From positions 186,001 through 250,000 of the forward strand of contig NZ_LHVK01000003.1 in NCBI RefSeq assembly GCF_001269905.1: DNA of 64,000 bases, in the 5' to 3' direction. Origin of the DNA: Pseudomonas corrugata. GTDB lineage: Bacteria > Pseudomonadota > Gammaproteobacteria > Pseudomonadales > Pseudomonadaceae. A model generated the notes under the pieces. It was not told the DNA's origin. It saw only the letters and a program-made list of their open reading frames with translations, and ran no database searches. Shown one piece after another: positions 43,897-53,913 of the stretch; the first letter of the stretch is position 1; every line of letters starts with the position of its first letter. Position numbers and translations under genes: made by a program.

Positions 43897-43932
43897 TGAA
43901 AAATGCCGCTCGATCGAGCGGCATTTTTTTGC
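43897..43932 (+). terminator. Intrinsic terminator after the DUF2388 gene
   Basis: AAAAATGCCGCTCGATCGAG pairs onward with CGAGCGGCATTTTTTT; the stem GCCGCTCGATCGAGCGGC has a tight self-complementary centre, then a T-run. Confidence 0.92.
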
Positions 43933-43948
43933 CTTGCAAGTCATCTCT

Positions 43949-44037
43949 TGTGGGAGCGAGCCTGCTCGCGATAGCGGTAGGTCAGCAATATTCATGCTGA
44001 CTGACACACCGCCATCGCGAGCAGGCTCGCTCCCACA
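43949..44037. repeat. REP pair between the DUF2388 gene and gcvH
   Basis: Facing TGTGGGAGCGAGCCTGCTCG cores across about 40 bases. They stand where gcvP follows gcvH in P. aeruginosa. Confidence 0.9.
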
Positions 44038-44048
44038 TTAGCGGCTCA

Positions 44049-44435
44049 TCATTCGCCGATGGCAGCCTTGTAGCCAGCCGCATCAAGCAGCTTGCCGAGA
44101 TCAGCTGCGGCATTGGAAGGCTTGAGCTTGAAGATCCAGGCGTTATACGGCTCGGAGTTCAACAGTTCCGGCGAACCAGCCAGCTCTTCGTTGACAGCGA
44201 TCACTTCACCGCCGACCGGGGCATAGATGTCCGAAGCGGCCTTGACCGACTCCACCACGCCCGCTGTCTCAGAGGCGTCAAAAACCTTGCCTAGATCCGG
44301 CAGCTCGACGAATACCACATCACCCAGCGCTTCCTGGGCATGGTCGGAAATGCCCACGGTAACGGTACCGTCAGCCTCCAGGCGCGCCCACTCATGGCTT
44401 TCAGCAAAACGCAGTTCGGCAGGGATATCACTCAT
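44049..44435 (-). CDS. gcvH: Glycine cleavage system H protein
   Basis: A 128-aa lipoyl carrier of the glycine cleavage complex; the lipoylated lysine is K65 in [13 protein letters not shown]. It shuttles the methylamine group between P, T and L proteins. It follows gcvT by 52 bases on the same strand. Expected gcvP is absent downstream. ATG 44435 was preferred over the ATG at 44450 because family members begin [10 protein letters not shown]. Confidence 0.97.
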   Translation of the reverse strand: MSDIPAELRFAESHEWARLEADGTVTVGISDHAQEALGDVVFVELPDLGKVFDASETAGVVESVKAASDIYAPVGGEVIAVNEELAGSPELLNSEPYNAWIFKLKPSNAAADLGKLLDAAGYKAAIGE

Positions 44436-44487
44436 ATTCTGTGTCCTCAAGAGAAAGTGTCAGCGGCCAGCGGCCCGCCGTGAAAGG

Positions 44488-45570
44488 TTAAATCAGGGTT
44501 TTGCCATGGCGGACGAAGGTCGGTTTGACCACCCGTACCGGGTACCACTTACCACGAATTTCTACCTCGGCACGGTCGGCGGTAGCCATCGGAACACGTG
44601 CCAGGGCGATCGACTTGCTAAGCGTAGGAGAAAAACTGCCACTGGTGATCTCACCTTCGCCCGCATCAGCAATGCGAACCACCTGATGGGCGCGCAAGAC
44701 GCCGCGCTCTTCCAGCACGAGACCAACCAGTTTGTGCTGCACGCCCCCCGCCAACTCGGCTTCCAGCGCACTGCGCCCGATGAACTGCCGGCTCGCCGGC
44801 TCCCAGGCAATGCTCCAGGCCATGTTCGAGGCCAAGGGCGAAATGTCTTGGTGGATATCCTGGCCGTAGAGGTTCATGCCGGCCTCCAGGCGCAAGGTAT
44901 CCCGAGCTCCGAGGCCAATGGGCGAAATGCCCGCCCCCACCAGATCGTTGAAAAAACTCGGCGCTTCGTGAGCGGGCAGGACAATCTCCAGACCATCTTC
45001 ACCGGTGTAGCCCGTGCGTGCGATGAACCAGTCACCGTCGGCGCGCCCCTCGAAGGGCTTGAGTTGCTGGATCAATTGACCGCGCGATTGCGAGACCAGC
45101 TCGGCAATCCTGTGCCGGGCCTGTGGCCCCTGGATGGCCAGCATCGCCAGCTCGGAACGTTCGCGCAGTTGCACGTCGTATTCCCCGAGCTGCACCTGCA
45201 TCCAGGCCAGGTCCTGATCCCGGGTCGAGGCGTTGAAGACCAGCCGGTAACCATCGTCTACGCGGTAGACGATCATGTCGTCGACGATGCCACCCTGCTC
45301 GTTGAGCATGGCACTGTAGAGGGCACTTCCCGTGTCCTGCAAGCGATCGACGTCGTTGGCGAGCAAGCGCTGCAGCCAGGCCTTCGCCTGGGTACCGGCG
45401 ACGTCGATTACCGTCATGTGGGATACATCGAATACACCGCAATCGCGACGCACCTGGTGGTGCTCCTCGACTTGCGAGCCGTAATGCAGAGGCATATCCC
45501 AACCGCCAAAATCGACCATCTTCGCGCCGAGGGCGAGATGAAGGTCATACAGAGGCGTACGCTGTCCCAT
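44488..45570 (-). CDS. gcvT: Glycine cleavage system aminomethyltransferase (T protein)
   Basis: A 360-aa enzyme that moves the methylene unit from lipoyl-GcvH to tetrahydrofolate. It shows the start [33 protein letters not shown], and [10 protein letters not shown] and [18 protein letters not shown] in the folate-binding part. GGAAGGAGAAACCC sets ATG 45570. The upstream open frame lies in the dispersed 71-bp element and is not coding. Confidence 0.97.
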   Translation of the reverse strand: MGQRTPLYDLHLALGAKMVDFGGWDMPLHYGSQVEEHHQVRRDCGVFDVSHMTVIDVAGTQAKAWLQRLLANDVDRLQDTGSALYSAMLNEQGGIVDDMIVYRVDDGYRLVFNASTRDQDLAWMQVQLGEYDVQLRERSELAMLAIQGPQARHRIAELVSQSRGQLIQQLKPFEGRADGDWFIARTGYTGEDGLEIVLPAHEAPSFFNDLVGAGISPIGLGARDTLRLEAGMNLYGQDIHQDISPLASNMAWSIAWEPASRQFIGRSALEAELAGGVQHKLVGLVLEERGVLRAHQVVRIADAGEGEITSGSFSPTLSKSIALARVPMATADRAEVEIRGKWYPVRVVKPTFVRHGKTLI

Positions 45571-45659
45571 GGGTTTCTCCTTCCGGGCTTGGCGAAGATG
45601 CGGACTGTCCGACAGACGGAGCGCACCGAATGCGGCGCATTGTAGCCGCATGATCCGCT

Positions 45660-45730
45660 GTCCTGTATCACCAATACTGTTCTTTTTTGACGGTGCCCAT
45701 TGCCGTCATGCTGCGTTGCCGCTCCTCGCC
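45660..45730. repeat. 71-bp dispersed element, copy B (upstream of gcvT)
   Basis: The 65/71 match to copy A at 38949, same orientation, 90 bases before the gcvT start. The 240-base gap between gcvT and the iron permease holds no gene otherwise. Confidence 0.85.
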
Positions 45731-45810
45731 TGACGACAATAACCACTCGTCAAAAAAGGAACGTATTGGCGAAACAGCACACTCGGACTGACACCTGGGG
45801 ACTCGTTTCA

Positions 45811-47424
45811 TCAGCTCCGATGAGCCGAACGTCGTATCAATCCGATGACCGGCAACAGTCCCACCAATACCAGGGTCAGCGCCGGCAGCGCGGCCCGGGC
45901 CCACTCCCCTTCGCTGGTCATTTCGAAGATCCGCACTGCCAAGGTGTCCCAACCGAACGGGCGCATGAGCAGGGTCGCGGGCATTTCCTTGAGCACATCC
46001 ACGAACACCAGCAACGCCGCACTCAGTGTGCCGGGCAGCAATAGCGGCAGATACACTTTGAAAAACAGTTGTGGCCCACTGACACCGAGACTGCGTGCAG
46101 CTTCAGGCAACGATGGGCGGATCCGTCCAAGACTGCTTTCCAGGGGCCCGTATGCCACGGCCAGGAAACGCACCAGATAGGTCAACAGCAGGGCCGACAG
46201 GCTGCCCAGCAGCAGGGGCTTACCCGCGCCGCCGAGCATGCTCGACAACGGGATAACCAGCTCACGGTCCAGATAGCTGAAAGCAAGCATGATCGACACC
46301 GCCAGCACCGACCCAGGCAAGGCATACCCCAGGTTCGCCAGCCCCACGCCGCCACGAATGGCACGGGTCGGGGCCAGGCGCCGGGCGAAAGCCAACAGCA
46401 AGGCCACGCAAACGGTGATCAGCGCCGCCAGGCCCCCCAGGTAAAGGGTGTGGACAATCAACCCGGCATAGCGCTCATCCAGATCGAAACGGCCGCGCTG
46501 CCAGAACCACACCACCAGTTGCAGAACCGGGATGACGAATGCGCAGATGAATACCAGCAGGCACCAACCAGTGGCCGCTGCGGCCTTGAGACCACACAAG
46601 GCATACAAAGCCCTGGCCCTGGGCCGTTCGTTACTGGCCCGCTGGGCACCCCGAGCCCGGCGTTCGCCATAGAGCACCAGCATCACTGCCAGCAACAACA
46701 GGCTGGCCAGTTGGGCAGCACTGGAGAGGCTGAAGAAGCCGTACCAGGTCTTGTAGATGGCCGTGGTGAAGGTGTCGAAGTTGAACACCGACACCGCCCC
46801 GAAATCCGCGAGGGTTTCCATCAATGCCAGCGCCACGCCCGCCCCGATGGCCGGCCGGGCCATCGGTAATGCCACGCGCCAGAACGCCTGCCACGGCGAC
46901 TGCCCGAGCACTCGGGCAGCTTCCATCAACCCCTTGCCCTGGGCCAGGAACGCACTGCGCGCCAGCAGGTATACGTAAGGGTAAAAAACCAGGACCAGCA
47001 CCAGGATCACCCCGCCGGTAGAGCGGACCCGGGGCATGCGCAGGCCGCTGCCGAACCAGTCACGCAACAAGGTTTGCACCGGGCCGGCAAAGTCCAGCAG
47101 GCCCACGAAGACAAACGCCAGCACGTAGGCCGGAATCGCGAACGGCAGCATCAATGCCCAGTCGAGCCAACGCCGGCCCGGAAACTCACAAAGACTGGTG
47201 AGCCAGGCAAGGCTGACGCCCAGCACCGTCACCCCTGAACCCACGCCGACAACCAGCGTCAGGGTATTGCCCAACAGACGCGGCATCTGGGTGTCCCACA
47301 AATGGGACCATATCTGCGAGTCGATGCTTTGCCAGGACAGCAGCAGCACACTCAAGGGCAACAGGACCAGCGCGGCGATGGCGAAGACCAGGGGGTACCA
47401 GCGGCGTTGGACGGGGTGGGTCAA
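45811..47424 (-). CDS. Iron(III) ABC transporter permease (FbpB-like)
   Basis: A 537-aa permease of the fused FbpB/SfuB type with about 12 membrane segments and two copies of the ATPase-contact loop (MEAARVLGQSPWQAFWRVALP, and LPEAARSLGVSGPQLFFKVYLP). It should move ferric iron across the inner membrane with the binding protein upstream. The start is taken as TTG 47424 (MTHPVQRRWYP), since no ATG fits, and the ribosome-binding site is poor. No ATPase gene lies beside it in the window; the ATPase must be elsewhere. Confidence 0.9.
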   Translation of the reverse strand: MTHPVQRRWYPLVFAIAALVLLPLSVLLLSWQSIDSQIWSHLWDTQMPRLLGNTLTLVVGVGSGVTVLGVSLAWLTSLCEFPGRRWLDWALMLPFAIPAYVLAFVFVGLLDFAGPVQTLLRDWFGSGLRMPRVRSTGGVILVLVLVFYPYVYLLARSAFLAQGKGLMEAARVLGQSPWQAFWRVALPMARPAIGAGVALALMETLADFGAVSVFNFDTFTTAIYKTWYGFFSLSSAAQLASLLLLAVMLVLYGERRARGAQRASNERPRARALYALCGLKAAAATGWCLLVFICAFVIPVLQLVVWFWQRGRFDLDERYAGLIVHTLYLGGLAALITVCVALLLAFARRLAPTRAIRGGVGLANLGYALPGSVLAVSIMLAFSYLDRELVIPLSSMLGGAGKPLLLGSLSALLLTYLVRFLAVAYGPLESSLGRIRPSLPEAARSLGVSGPQLFFKVYLPLLLPGTLSAALLVFVDVLKEMPATLLMRPFGWDTLAVRIFEMTSEGEWARAALPALTLVLVGLLPVIGLIRRSAHRS

Positions 47425-47470
47425 GGAAGGCGCTCGTTCAAATGATGCGTGGGCAGGCTCACAGAAAACC

Positions 47471-47582
47471 CGTGGCGAGGGGATTTACCCCCGCTCGATG
47501 GAAGCCATGGTATGTCAGGTGGACTGAGTTGTTTTCCACGGGCTTGCTTCGCAAGCCAGCGGGGATGCATCCCCTCGCCACA
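47471..47582. repeat. Long palindromic repeat inside the iron-transport operon
   Basis: Third copy of the GTGGCGAGGGGATTTA-type family, between the binding-protein gene and the permease gene of one operon. It may weaken readthrough or set different mRNA levels for the two. Confidence 0.85.
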
Positions 47583-47601
47583 GGGGACCTCGCCCCGTAT
47601 G

Positions 47602-48606
47602 TCAGTTCCAGCCCGCCCGATCCATCATGCGAATGGCTTCGGCCTGGCGCTTGCCTGCCACCTCCACCGGCAGCGTATCGGCTTTGAACTTGCCCCAGGC
47701 TGCGACTTCCTTGGACGGCTCCACTTGCGGATTGGCTGGAAATTCCTGGTTGACGTCGGCAAAGATACTTTGAGCTTCTGGCGTGGTCATCCATTCCACC
47801 AGTTTCTTTGCCGCCTCCGGGTGCGGTGCGTGCCGGGTCAGGCCGATGCCCGACAAGTTGATGTGCACACCCCGGTCTGCCTGGTTCGGCCAGAACAGCT
47901 TCACTTTCAGGTCCGGCTTCTGCTGGTGCAGACGACCGTAATAATAGGTGTTGACGATGCCGACGTCGCACTGCCCGGCGTTGATCGCCTCGAGCAATGC
48001 GGTGTCGTCGGAAAACACGTCGGTGGACAGGTTCCTGACCCAGCCCTTGAGAATCTGCTCGGCTTTTTCCGCACCGTGGGTTTCGATCAGGGTGGCGGTG
48101 AGGGACTGGTTGTAGACCTTCTTGGAAGTGCGCAGGCACAGGCGACCTTCCCATTGATTGTCCGCCAGTGCTTCGTAGGTGCTCAGCTCGTCGGGTTTTA
48201 CCCGGTCAGTGGAGTAGGCAATGGTCCGTGCCCGCAGGCTCAAGCCGGTCCAGGCATGGGAGGACGCACGGTACTGAGACGGGATGTTGGCGTCGATTAC
48301 CGGGGATGTAAACGGCTGGAGAATGCCCATCTGCTCGGCCTGCCAGAGGTTGCCGGCGTCGACGGTGAGCAGCAGGTCGGCGGTGGCATTTTCACCTTCG
48401 GCCTTGATGCGCTGCATCAACGGCGCTTCCTTGTCGGTGATGAACTTCACCGATACACCGGTCTTTCTGGTGTAGACATCGAAGACCGGCTTGATCAGCT
48501 CATCGATGCGCGAGGAGTAGACCACGACCTCATCGGCGGCCTGCACGGCAGTGGAGCCGATGAGGGTCAGGGCGAGGGCGGACAGCAGGCGCTTGGATAC
48601 CAACAT
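47602..48606 (-). CDS. Iron(III) ABC transporter substrate-binding protein (FbpA-like)
   Basis: A 334-aa periplasmic binding protein with signal peptide [23 protein letters not shown]. The mature start [20 protein letters not shown] and the paired tyrosines in [10 protein letters not shown] are as in ferric-binding proteins. ATG 48606 is taken; the frame upstream to 48672 is not needed. It works with the permease at 45811. Confidence 0.92.
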   Translation of the reverse strand: MLVSKRLLSALALTLIGSTAVQAADEVVVYSSRIDELIKPVFDVYTRKTGVSVKFITDKEAPLMQRIKAEGENATADLLLTVDAGNLWQAEQMGILQPFTSPVIDANIPSQYRASSHAWTGLSLRARTIAYSTDRVKPDELSTYEALADNQWEGRLCLRTSKKVYNQSLTATLIETHGAEKAEQILKGWVRNLSTDVFSDDTALLEAINAGQCDVGIVNTYYYGRLHQQKPDLKVKLFWPNQADRGVHINLSGIGLTRHAPHPEAAKKLVEWMTTPEAQSIFADVNQEFPANPQVEPSKEVAAWGKFKADTLPVEVAGKRQAEAIRMMDRAGWN

Positions 48607-48728
48607 GGAAGCGGTCTCTCGGTGGGTGAGCGAGCGCAAATGATAAAGACTCACATTTGGCAGCTCAATCAAACAGTGGGTGGAGACATTTCCAAATGTT
48701 GCCGTACTGGTAGGCTAGCCGTGCAACC

Positions 48729-48820
48729 GTCATCGCGGGCAAGCCTTGCTCCCACAAGGACAGCTCATTTTCACAGATCCAGGCCAACCTGCTCTGTGGG
48801 AGCAAGGTTTGCCCGCGATA
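48729..48820. repeat. REP pair, variant core
   Basis: TCGCGGGCAAGCCTTGCTCC and TGTGGGAGCAAGGTTTGCCC, the same variant as at 8176 but in outward arrangement, between the iron-binding-protein gene and ubiI. Confidence 0.85.
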
Positions 48821-48844
48821 GGGCCATCTGCCCCACCATAACGC

Positions 48845-50068
48845 TCAGGCTTTGGCCAGATCCGGCAGATCCCCGATCAACCCCAGCGCTTCGCGCACGA
48901 ACAACGCCTTGGCCTCGGGCAGGCGGTCCACCAGCTTCAACCCGGTATTGCGCAACCAGCGTACCGGCAATGGATCAGCCTGGAACAGCCGCTCAAAACC
49001 TTCCATCGCCGCCATCAGCGCCAGGTTATGGGGCATGCGCCGGCGCTCGTAGCGGCTCAACACCTTGATATCCGCCAGTCGCTCGCCCCGTCCGGCTGCC
49101 TGCAGCAGCACCTCGGCCAGCACCGCAGCGTCGAGGAAGCCCAGGTTCACGCCCTGCCCGGCCAGCGGGTGGATGGTGTGGGCCGCATCGCCGATCAAGG
49201 CCAGGCCTTCGGCCACATAGCGCTTGGCGTGACGCTGGCGCAGCGGTACGCACAGGCGCGGGTCGGCGCTGACTACCTGACCGAGCCGGCCTTCGAAGGC
49301 TCGTTCCAGCTCGGTACAGAAACCGGCGTCATCCAGTGCCATCAAGCGCTGCGCCTCGCCAGGGGTCGTGGACCAGACAATCGAACACCAGTCGTGCCGG
49401 CCGTCGCGTTCCAAGGGCAGGAAAGCCAGAGGACCGTTGTCGGTGAAGCGCTGCCAAGCTGTCATTCGATGGGCCTGGGCGCTGCGCACGCTGGTGACAA
49501 TGGCATGGTGCAGGTAATCCCATTCGCGAGTGGCAACTCCCGTCAGGCGGCGTACGGCGGAGTTCGCGCCATCGGCGGCGATGACCAGCGGCGCCCGCAG
49601 GATGCGACCATCGGCCAGGGTCAGCAGCCAGTCATCGCCGGAGCGGCGCATCTGCTCGAGTCGCGCGTTGGCGAGCAGGCCCAGGTCGCAATCATGCAAC
49701 CGGTCCAGCAGTGCGTCCTGCACCACCCGGTTTTCGACAATATGCCCCAGGGTGTCGGCATGCAGGCTTTCAGCGGAAAAATGAATCTGCCCGGTGCCAC
49801 TGCCATCCCAGACGTGCATGTCGGTATAGGGACTGGCGCGGCGGGCGGCGATCCCGTCCCAAACGCCAAGGCGCTCGAGGATCCGCTGGCTGGCCGTCGA
49901 CAGGGCACTGACCCGAGGCTCGAATGCCGCCTGGGGATCGAAGGGTTTGACGCTCATCGGGCTGCCGTCGAGCAACAGCACCTGCAAGCCGCTACCTTGC
50001 AACGCCAGTGCCAGGGCACTTCCGACCATACCGGCGCCGACAATCAGCAGATCTGCACGCAATTCCAT
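48845..50068 (-). CDS. FAD-dependent ubiquinone-biosynthesis hydroxylase (UbiI/VisC-like)
   Basis: A 407-aa flavoprotein monooxygenase. The FAD site is LLIVGAGMVGSALALAL (GxGxxG), the second motif is VIAADGANSAVRR, and the third is GLALIGDAAHTIHPLAGQG. It probably hydroxylates a ring carbon of a ubiquinone precursor. It is a paralogue of UbiH just upstream, 61 bases away on the same strand. Whether the position is C5 (UbiI) or another cannot be told by eye. Confidence 0.9.
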   Translation of the reverse strand: MELRADLLIVGAGMVGSALALALQGSGLQVLLLDGSPMSVKPFDPQAAFEPRVSALSTASQRILERLGVWDGIAARRASPYTDMHVWDGSGTGQIHFSAESLHADTLGHIVENRVVQDALLDRLHDCDLGLLANARLEQMRRSGDDWLLTLADGRILRAPLVIAADGANSAVRRLTGVATREWDYLHHAIVTSVRSAQAHRMTAWQRFTDNGPLAFLPLERDGRHDWCSIVWSTTPGEAQRLMALDDAGFCTELERAFEGRLGQVVSADPRLCVPLRQRHAKRYVAEGLALIGDAAHTIHPLAGQGVNLGFLDAAVLAEVLLQAAGRGERLADIKVLSRYERRRMPHNLALMAAMEGFERLFQADPLPVRWLRNTGLKLVDRLPEAKALFVREALGLIGDLPDLAKA

Positions 50069-50129
50069 GCTTCAAGCCTGTTTTGCGGGCGACATGAGCC
50101 GCCCATGAAAAGAATGTTCAACCCCACGC

Positions 50130-51317
50130 CTACACATCGGGTCGGGTCCCAAGGCCCATGGCCTGGCGGGCGAACCAACGCTTGGCGGGGGGCAACGCGT
50201 CGAGACCGAGCAGACCGAGGTTACGGGCCACCGACACCAGCGGCAGGCGACTGCTGAACAGTCGCGTGACCTGGTCGGAGAAACCCACCGTCAAGGCCTG
50301 GTCCATCCGCTGGCGCTCGCGATAAGCCTGCAGCACGGTAAAATCCCCCGGTTCACTTGCGCTGTCCAGCAATGCATCGGCCAGCGCCCGGGCATCGCGC
50401 AGCGACAGGTTGAAGCCCTGCCCGGCAATCGGATGCAGACTGTGGGCGGCGTTGCCCAGGATTGCCAGATGCGGGCGCACCTGCTCCTCGGCCTCCACCA
50501 GTGCCAACGGGTACAGATGTCGTACGCCCACCTGTTTCAATGCACCCAGGCGATAGCCGAACACACTCTGCAATTCGCTGAGGAAGCTACGCTCGTCAAG
50601 GTCCGCCAGCCGCTGCGCATCCATGCCCTGACGGGTCCAGACCAGAGCACAGCGGTTTTCCGGCAGCGGCAGCAAGGCCATCGGGCCGTCATCAGTGAAG
50701 CGCTCGAAGGCCATGCCGTTGTGGGCTTCGCTGGGGGTGATGTTGGCGATCAACGCGCTCTGGTCGTACGGGCGATTGCGCACACCGACACCCAATTGCT
50801 CCCGAAGGCCGGAACGACCGCCGTCGGCCAGCACCGCAAGGTCGCATTCCAGGAGTGTTTCGTCATCCAGGGTCAGGCGATAACCGTCAACCAGCGGCTC
50901 CATCCGAGTGACTTGCGCCGGGCAACGCCAACTGACCACGTCCTTGTCCAGGCCCTGCCACAGGCACTGGCCAAGCCAGGCGTTTTCCACCACGTAGCCC
51001 AAGGCCGGGACACCTTCCTCGCTGGCCGACAGCCGAGCCGTGGAAAACCGTCCGCGATCAGACACATGGATCTGTTTGATGGGCTCGGCACGCTGGGAAA
51101 TATCCTGCCAGAGCCCCAGGCGCTGATAGATCTGCCGGGAGCCGAAGGACAACGCAGAGGAGCGGGCATCGTAGCTCGGTTGCCAGGCATGGCCGGGGGC
51201 AAAGGGCTCGATCAGGACGATCTTCCAACCCCGGGCCTTGGCACCCGCTTGCAGGGCCAGGGCCAGGCTTGCACCGACCAGGCCACCGCCGATGATCGCC
51301 AGATTGACCCGACTCAT
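50130..51317 (-). CDS. ubiH: 2-octaprenyl-6-methoxyphenol hydroxylase
   Basis: A 395-aa flavoprotein monooxygenase with NLAIIGGGLVGASLALALQ, LAVLADGGRSGLREQLG and LAILGNAAHSLHPIAGQGFNLSLRD (the UbiH variant has Asn where the paralogue has Asp). It acts in ubiquinone ring hydroxylation. Its start overlaps the pepP stop by 4 bp (ATGA), so pepP-ubiH-ubiI form one operon as in other gamma-proteobacteria. Confidence 0.93.
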   Translation of the reverse strand: MSRVNLAIIGGGLVGASLALALQAGAKARGWKIVLIEPFAPGHAWQPSYDARSSALSFGSRQIYQRLGLWQDISQRAEPIKQIHVSDRGRFSTARLSASEEGVPALGYVVENAWLGQCLWQGLDKDVVSWRCPAQVTRMEPLVDGYRLTLDDETLLECDLAVLADGGRSGLREQLGVGVRNRPYDQSALIANITPSEAHNGMAFERFTDDGPMALLPLPENRCALVWTRQGMDAQRLADLDERSFLSELQSVFGYRLGALKQVGVRHLYPLALVEAEEQVRPHLAILGNAAHSLHPIAGQGFNLSLRDARALADALLDSASEPGDFTVLQAYRERQRMDQALTVGFSDQVTRLFSSRLPLVSVARNLGLLGLDALPPAKRWFARQAMGLGTRPDV

Positions 51318-52648
51318 GCCACTTGTTCCCGTGCGGCGGCCATCAGGGCCTCGATTTCGGCAACGGTCTTGGGTACACCTCGGGACAGGATCTCACATCC
51401 GCTTTTGGTCACTACCACGTCATCCTCTATGCGCACGCCAATGCCGCGCCATTTTTTCGCTACATTGCGGTTGTTCGGCGCAATGTAGATGCCAGGTTCC
51501 ACGGTCAGTGTCATGCCGACTTCCAATACTCGCCATTCACCGCCGACCCGGTATTCGCCCACATCATGCACATCCATGCCCAGCCAGTGGCCGGCACGGT
51601 GCATGTAGAACGCCCGGTAGGCTTCGCTGGCGATCAACTCGTTCACCTCGCCCTCAAGCAGCCCAAGGCGCACCAGGCCCCCGGTAATGACCCGGACCGT
51701 CGCCTCATGGGCCTGGTTCCAGTGCTTGTCCGGCGCAATCTCGGCAAACGCCGCTTCCTGGGCCTCCAGTACCAACTCGTAGATTGCCTTCTGTTCGGGG
51801 GAAAACCTGCCGTTGACCGGCCAGGTGCGGGTGATATCACTGGCGTAGCAGTCGATTTCACAACCGGCGTCGATCAGCACCAGGTCGCCATCCTTGAGCA
51901 GCGCGTCGTTCTGCTGGTAATGCAGGATGCAGCTATTGCGGCCGGACGCGACAATCGAGCCATAGGCCGGCATTTTCGCCCCACCCTTGCGGAATTCGTA
52001 ATCCAGTTCGGCTTCCAGGCTGTATTCGTAGAGCCCAGGACGCGCCGCCTGCATCGCCCGGATATGCGCCTGGGCAGAGATCCGCGCCGCTTCACGCATG
52101 ACCTTCACTTCCGCTGCCGATTTATACAGGCGCATGTCGTGCAGCAAGTGATCCAGGGCAACGAATTCGTTCGGCGGCTGGGCACCGAGGTTGGCCTTGG
52201 AGCGAATCACGTTGATCCACTCCATCAGGTGCCGGTCGAATTCCGGATTGCTGCCCATGGCCGAATACACCCGGTCGCGGCCTTCAATCAGGCCCGGCAG
52301 GATGTCGTCGATATCGGTGATGGGGAATGCGTCGTCGGCACCATAATCGCGGATCGCGCCTTCCTGACCGGCGCGCAGGCCGTCCCACAACTCGCGCTCG
52401 GCGTTGCGCTCGCGGCAGAACAGGATGTATTCGCCATGGGCCCGGCCGGGCATCAGCACGATCACCGCCTGCGGCTCGGGAAAGCCGCTGAGGTACTGAA
52501 AGTCGCTGTCCTGGCGGTAGACATGCTCGACGTCGCGGTTGCGGATCGCAACGGCGGCGGCGGGCAGGATTGCGATGCTGTTGGGCTCCATCTGCGCCAT
52601 CAGGGCCTTGCGGCGACGGCTGTATTCCGATTTCGGGATATGAATCAT
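51314..52648 (-). CDS. pepP: Xaa-Pro aminopeptidase P
   Basis: A 444-aa metallopeptidase that removes the residue before proline from peptide N-termini. The dinuclear-metal ligands are in LIDAGCEIDCYASDITRTW (two Asp), GHWLGMDVHD (His), LTVEPGIYI (Glu) and GVRIEDDVVV (Glu). It starts at ATG 52648 (MIHIPKSEYSRRR); AAGGGAA lies 13 bases before, and a TTG at 52675 is possible. It lies directly after ygfB. Confidence 0.96.
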   Translation of the reverse strand: MIHIPKSEYSRRRKALMAQMEPNSIAILPAAAVAIRNRDVEHVYRQDSDFQYLSGFPEPQAVIVLMPGRAHGEYILFCRERNAERELWDGLRAGQEGAIRDYGADDAFPITDIDDILPGLIEGRDRVYSAMGSNPEFDRHLMEWINVIRSKANLGAQPPNEFVALDHLLHDMRLYKSAAEVKVMREAARISAQAHIRAMQAARPGLYEYSLEAELDYEFRKGGAKMPAYGSIVASGRNSCILHYQQNDALLKDGDLVLIDAGCEIDCYASDITRTWPVNGRFSPEQKAIYELVLEAQEAAFAEIAPDKHWNQAHEATVRVITGGLVRLGLLEGEVNELIASEAYRAFYMHRAGHWLGMDVHDVGEYRVGGEWRVLEVGMTLTVEPGIYIAPNNRNVAKKWRGIGVRIEDDVVVTKSGCEILSRGVPKTVAEIEALMAAAREQVA

Positions 52649-52675
52649 GGGCAGACGGTGTTCCCTTTCAAGCAA

Positions 52676-53230
52676 TCAGTGCAAGGACGGTCTGGCCGCT
52701 GGCTCGGCGGTTTTCTTCGTCTCGGTGAACAGCAGCAGCGGCGCGACCCGCAGGTATTCCATCACTTCCATGTAGTCGCTTTCGCCGTCATCGGACTCTT
52801 CCAGGGCATCCTGGACCTGCGAGATCGCGGCCAGATCCTGCAATACCTCGTTGGCCTCGGCGCTCAGCGCATAGGCGCGGCGGGTCAGCCCAAAGCCGGC
52901 GAGGAAGCCCTGGCACCACTGGCCCAAGGCAGCGGCGCGCTCGGCCAGTGGCGCGTCGTCGGTGGGCAGCAGCAGGACGACGGTCATGTCGTCGCTGGTC
53001 AGCTCGCCCTTGACCATTTCCTGCAGGCCGATGAGGGCATTGCGGACGTTGTCCGCCGGCTCGCCTTCGAGCAGCTCGGCAGCATCGGCCAGCCAGCCTT
53101 CGGCGTCGAAACCGGCACCCGCGCAACTGCGGCCGAGCAACAGGCCATGCAATTCGGCAGGCGATACGGGGTGGCCGCTGGTGCTCAGCAGGGTGGCGAA
53201 AGCTTGATACGGGGAATTCTGAATGGGCAT
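52676..53230 (-). CDS. ygfB: YecA/YgfB family UPF0149 protein
   Basis: A 184-aa helical protein of the UPF0149 family ([27 protein letters not shown], then [10 protein letters not shown]). In P. aeruginosa YgfB affects beta-lactam resistance through AmpD regulation. It is the first gene of the ygfB-pepP-ubiH-ubiI run, divergent from the zapA pair; the two start regions are about 130 bases apart. Confidence 0.92.
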   Translation of the reverse strand: MPIQNSPYQAFATLLSTSGHPVSPAELHGLLLGRSCAGAGFDAEGWLADAAELLEGEPADNVRNALIGLQEMVKGELTSDDMTVVLLLPTDDAPLAERAAALGQWCQGFLAGFGLTRRAYALSAEANEVLQDLAAISQVQDALEESDDGESDYMEVMEYLRVAPLLLFTETKKTAEPAARPSLH

Positions 53231-53359
53231 GGGCAGCTAGGCGCCAGACGGCGCTATGTCTAGAATGGAGGCCTTGTATCCTACATCGACAGACTCGCCA
53301 AGACTATCAGAGGCTGTGCGACACACCTCCCCCATCAGACACAATCTTCAGTGGACACA

Positions 53360-53569
53360 ATGGAAGACACCGACCTGCAAGCGCTGATGGCCAGACTCGA
53401 ATTGCTAATTGACCGGGTCGAGCAACTAAAAAGCCAGAACGGACTCTTACTAGCTCAGGAAAAAACCTGGCGCGAGGAACGCGCTCACCTCATTGAAAAA
53501 AACGAAATCGCCCGGCGTAAGGTCGAATCGATGATTTCGCGCCTCAAGGCCCTGGAGCAAGACTCATGA
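53360..53569 (+). CDS. TIGR02449 small coiled-coil protein (ZapB-like)
   Basis: A 69-aa protein, nearly all one coiled coil (LQALMARLELLIDRVEQLKSQ onward). Such proteins sit before zapA in gamma-proteobacteria and resemble ZapB, so a role at the division septum is inferred. It overlaps zapA by 4 bp (ATGA). No clear ribosome-binding site is seen, and a GTG nine bases upstream of ATG 53360 is possible. Confidence 0.82.
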   Translation: MEDTDLQALMARLELLIDRVEQLKSQNGLLLAQEKTWREERAHLIEKNEIARRKVESMISRLKALEQDS

Positions 53570-53883
53570 GTTCAAGCAATAGCGTTACCGTGCAGATCCT
53601 CGACAAAGAATATTCGATCATCTGCCCCCAGGAAGAGCGCAGCAACCTGGTGAGCGCCGCCCGTTACCTGGACGGCAAGATGCGCGAGATCCGCAGCAGC
53701 GGCAAAGTCATCGGCGCCGACCGCATCGCCGTAATGGCTGCCTTGAACATCACCCATGACCTGCTGCATCGCCAGGATACGCCGGATGTGCAGGTCAGCG
53801 GATCGACCCGTGAACAGGTGCGCGACCTGCTGGAACGGGTGGATCTGGTGTTGGCCACCGATCCGGACGTCAGCAAGGGCTGA
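53566..53883 (+). CDS. zapA: Cell division protein ZapA
   Basis: A 105-aa protein: the N-terminal domain SNSVTVQILDKEYSIICPQEER is typical of ZapA, then a helical dimerisation part. It binds and bundles FtsZ at the septum. It is coupled to the coiled-coil gene before it, and 6S RNA follows 30 bases after its stop. Confidence 0.95.
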   Translation: MSSSNSVTVQILDKEYSIICPQEERSNLVSAARYLDGKMREIRSSGKVIGADRIAVMAALNITHDLLHRQDTPDVQVSGSTREQVRDLLERVDLVLATDPDVSKG

Positions 53884-53902
53884 TTCGCGGAGCTGCCTGG
53901 GG

Positions 53903-53908
53903 TATACT
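53903..53908 (+). promoter_or_regulatory. -10 hexamer of the 6S RNA promoter
   Basis: TATACT lies 7 bases before the likely start of ssrS. The -35 at 17 bases spacing (53880-53885, CTGATT) is only half consensus. Confidence 0.6.
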
Positions 53909-53913
53909 TGCGT

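Noticed and set aside
51323..53263. A 646-codon plus-strand frame over pepP and ygfB
   Set aside because: It crosses two recognised genes in antisense and has shadow composition; no RBS or family resemblance.
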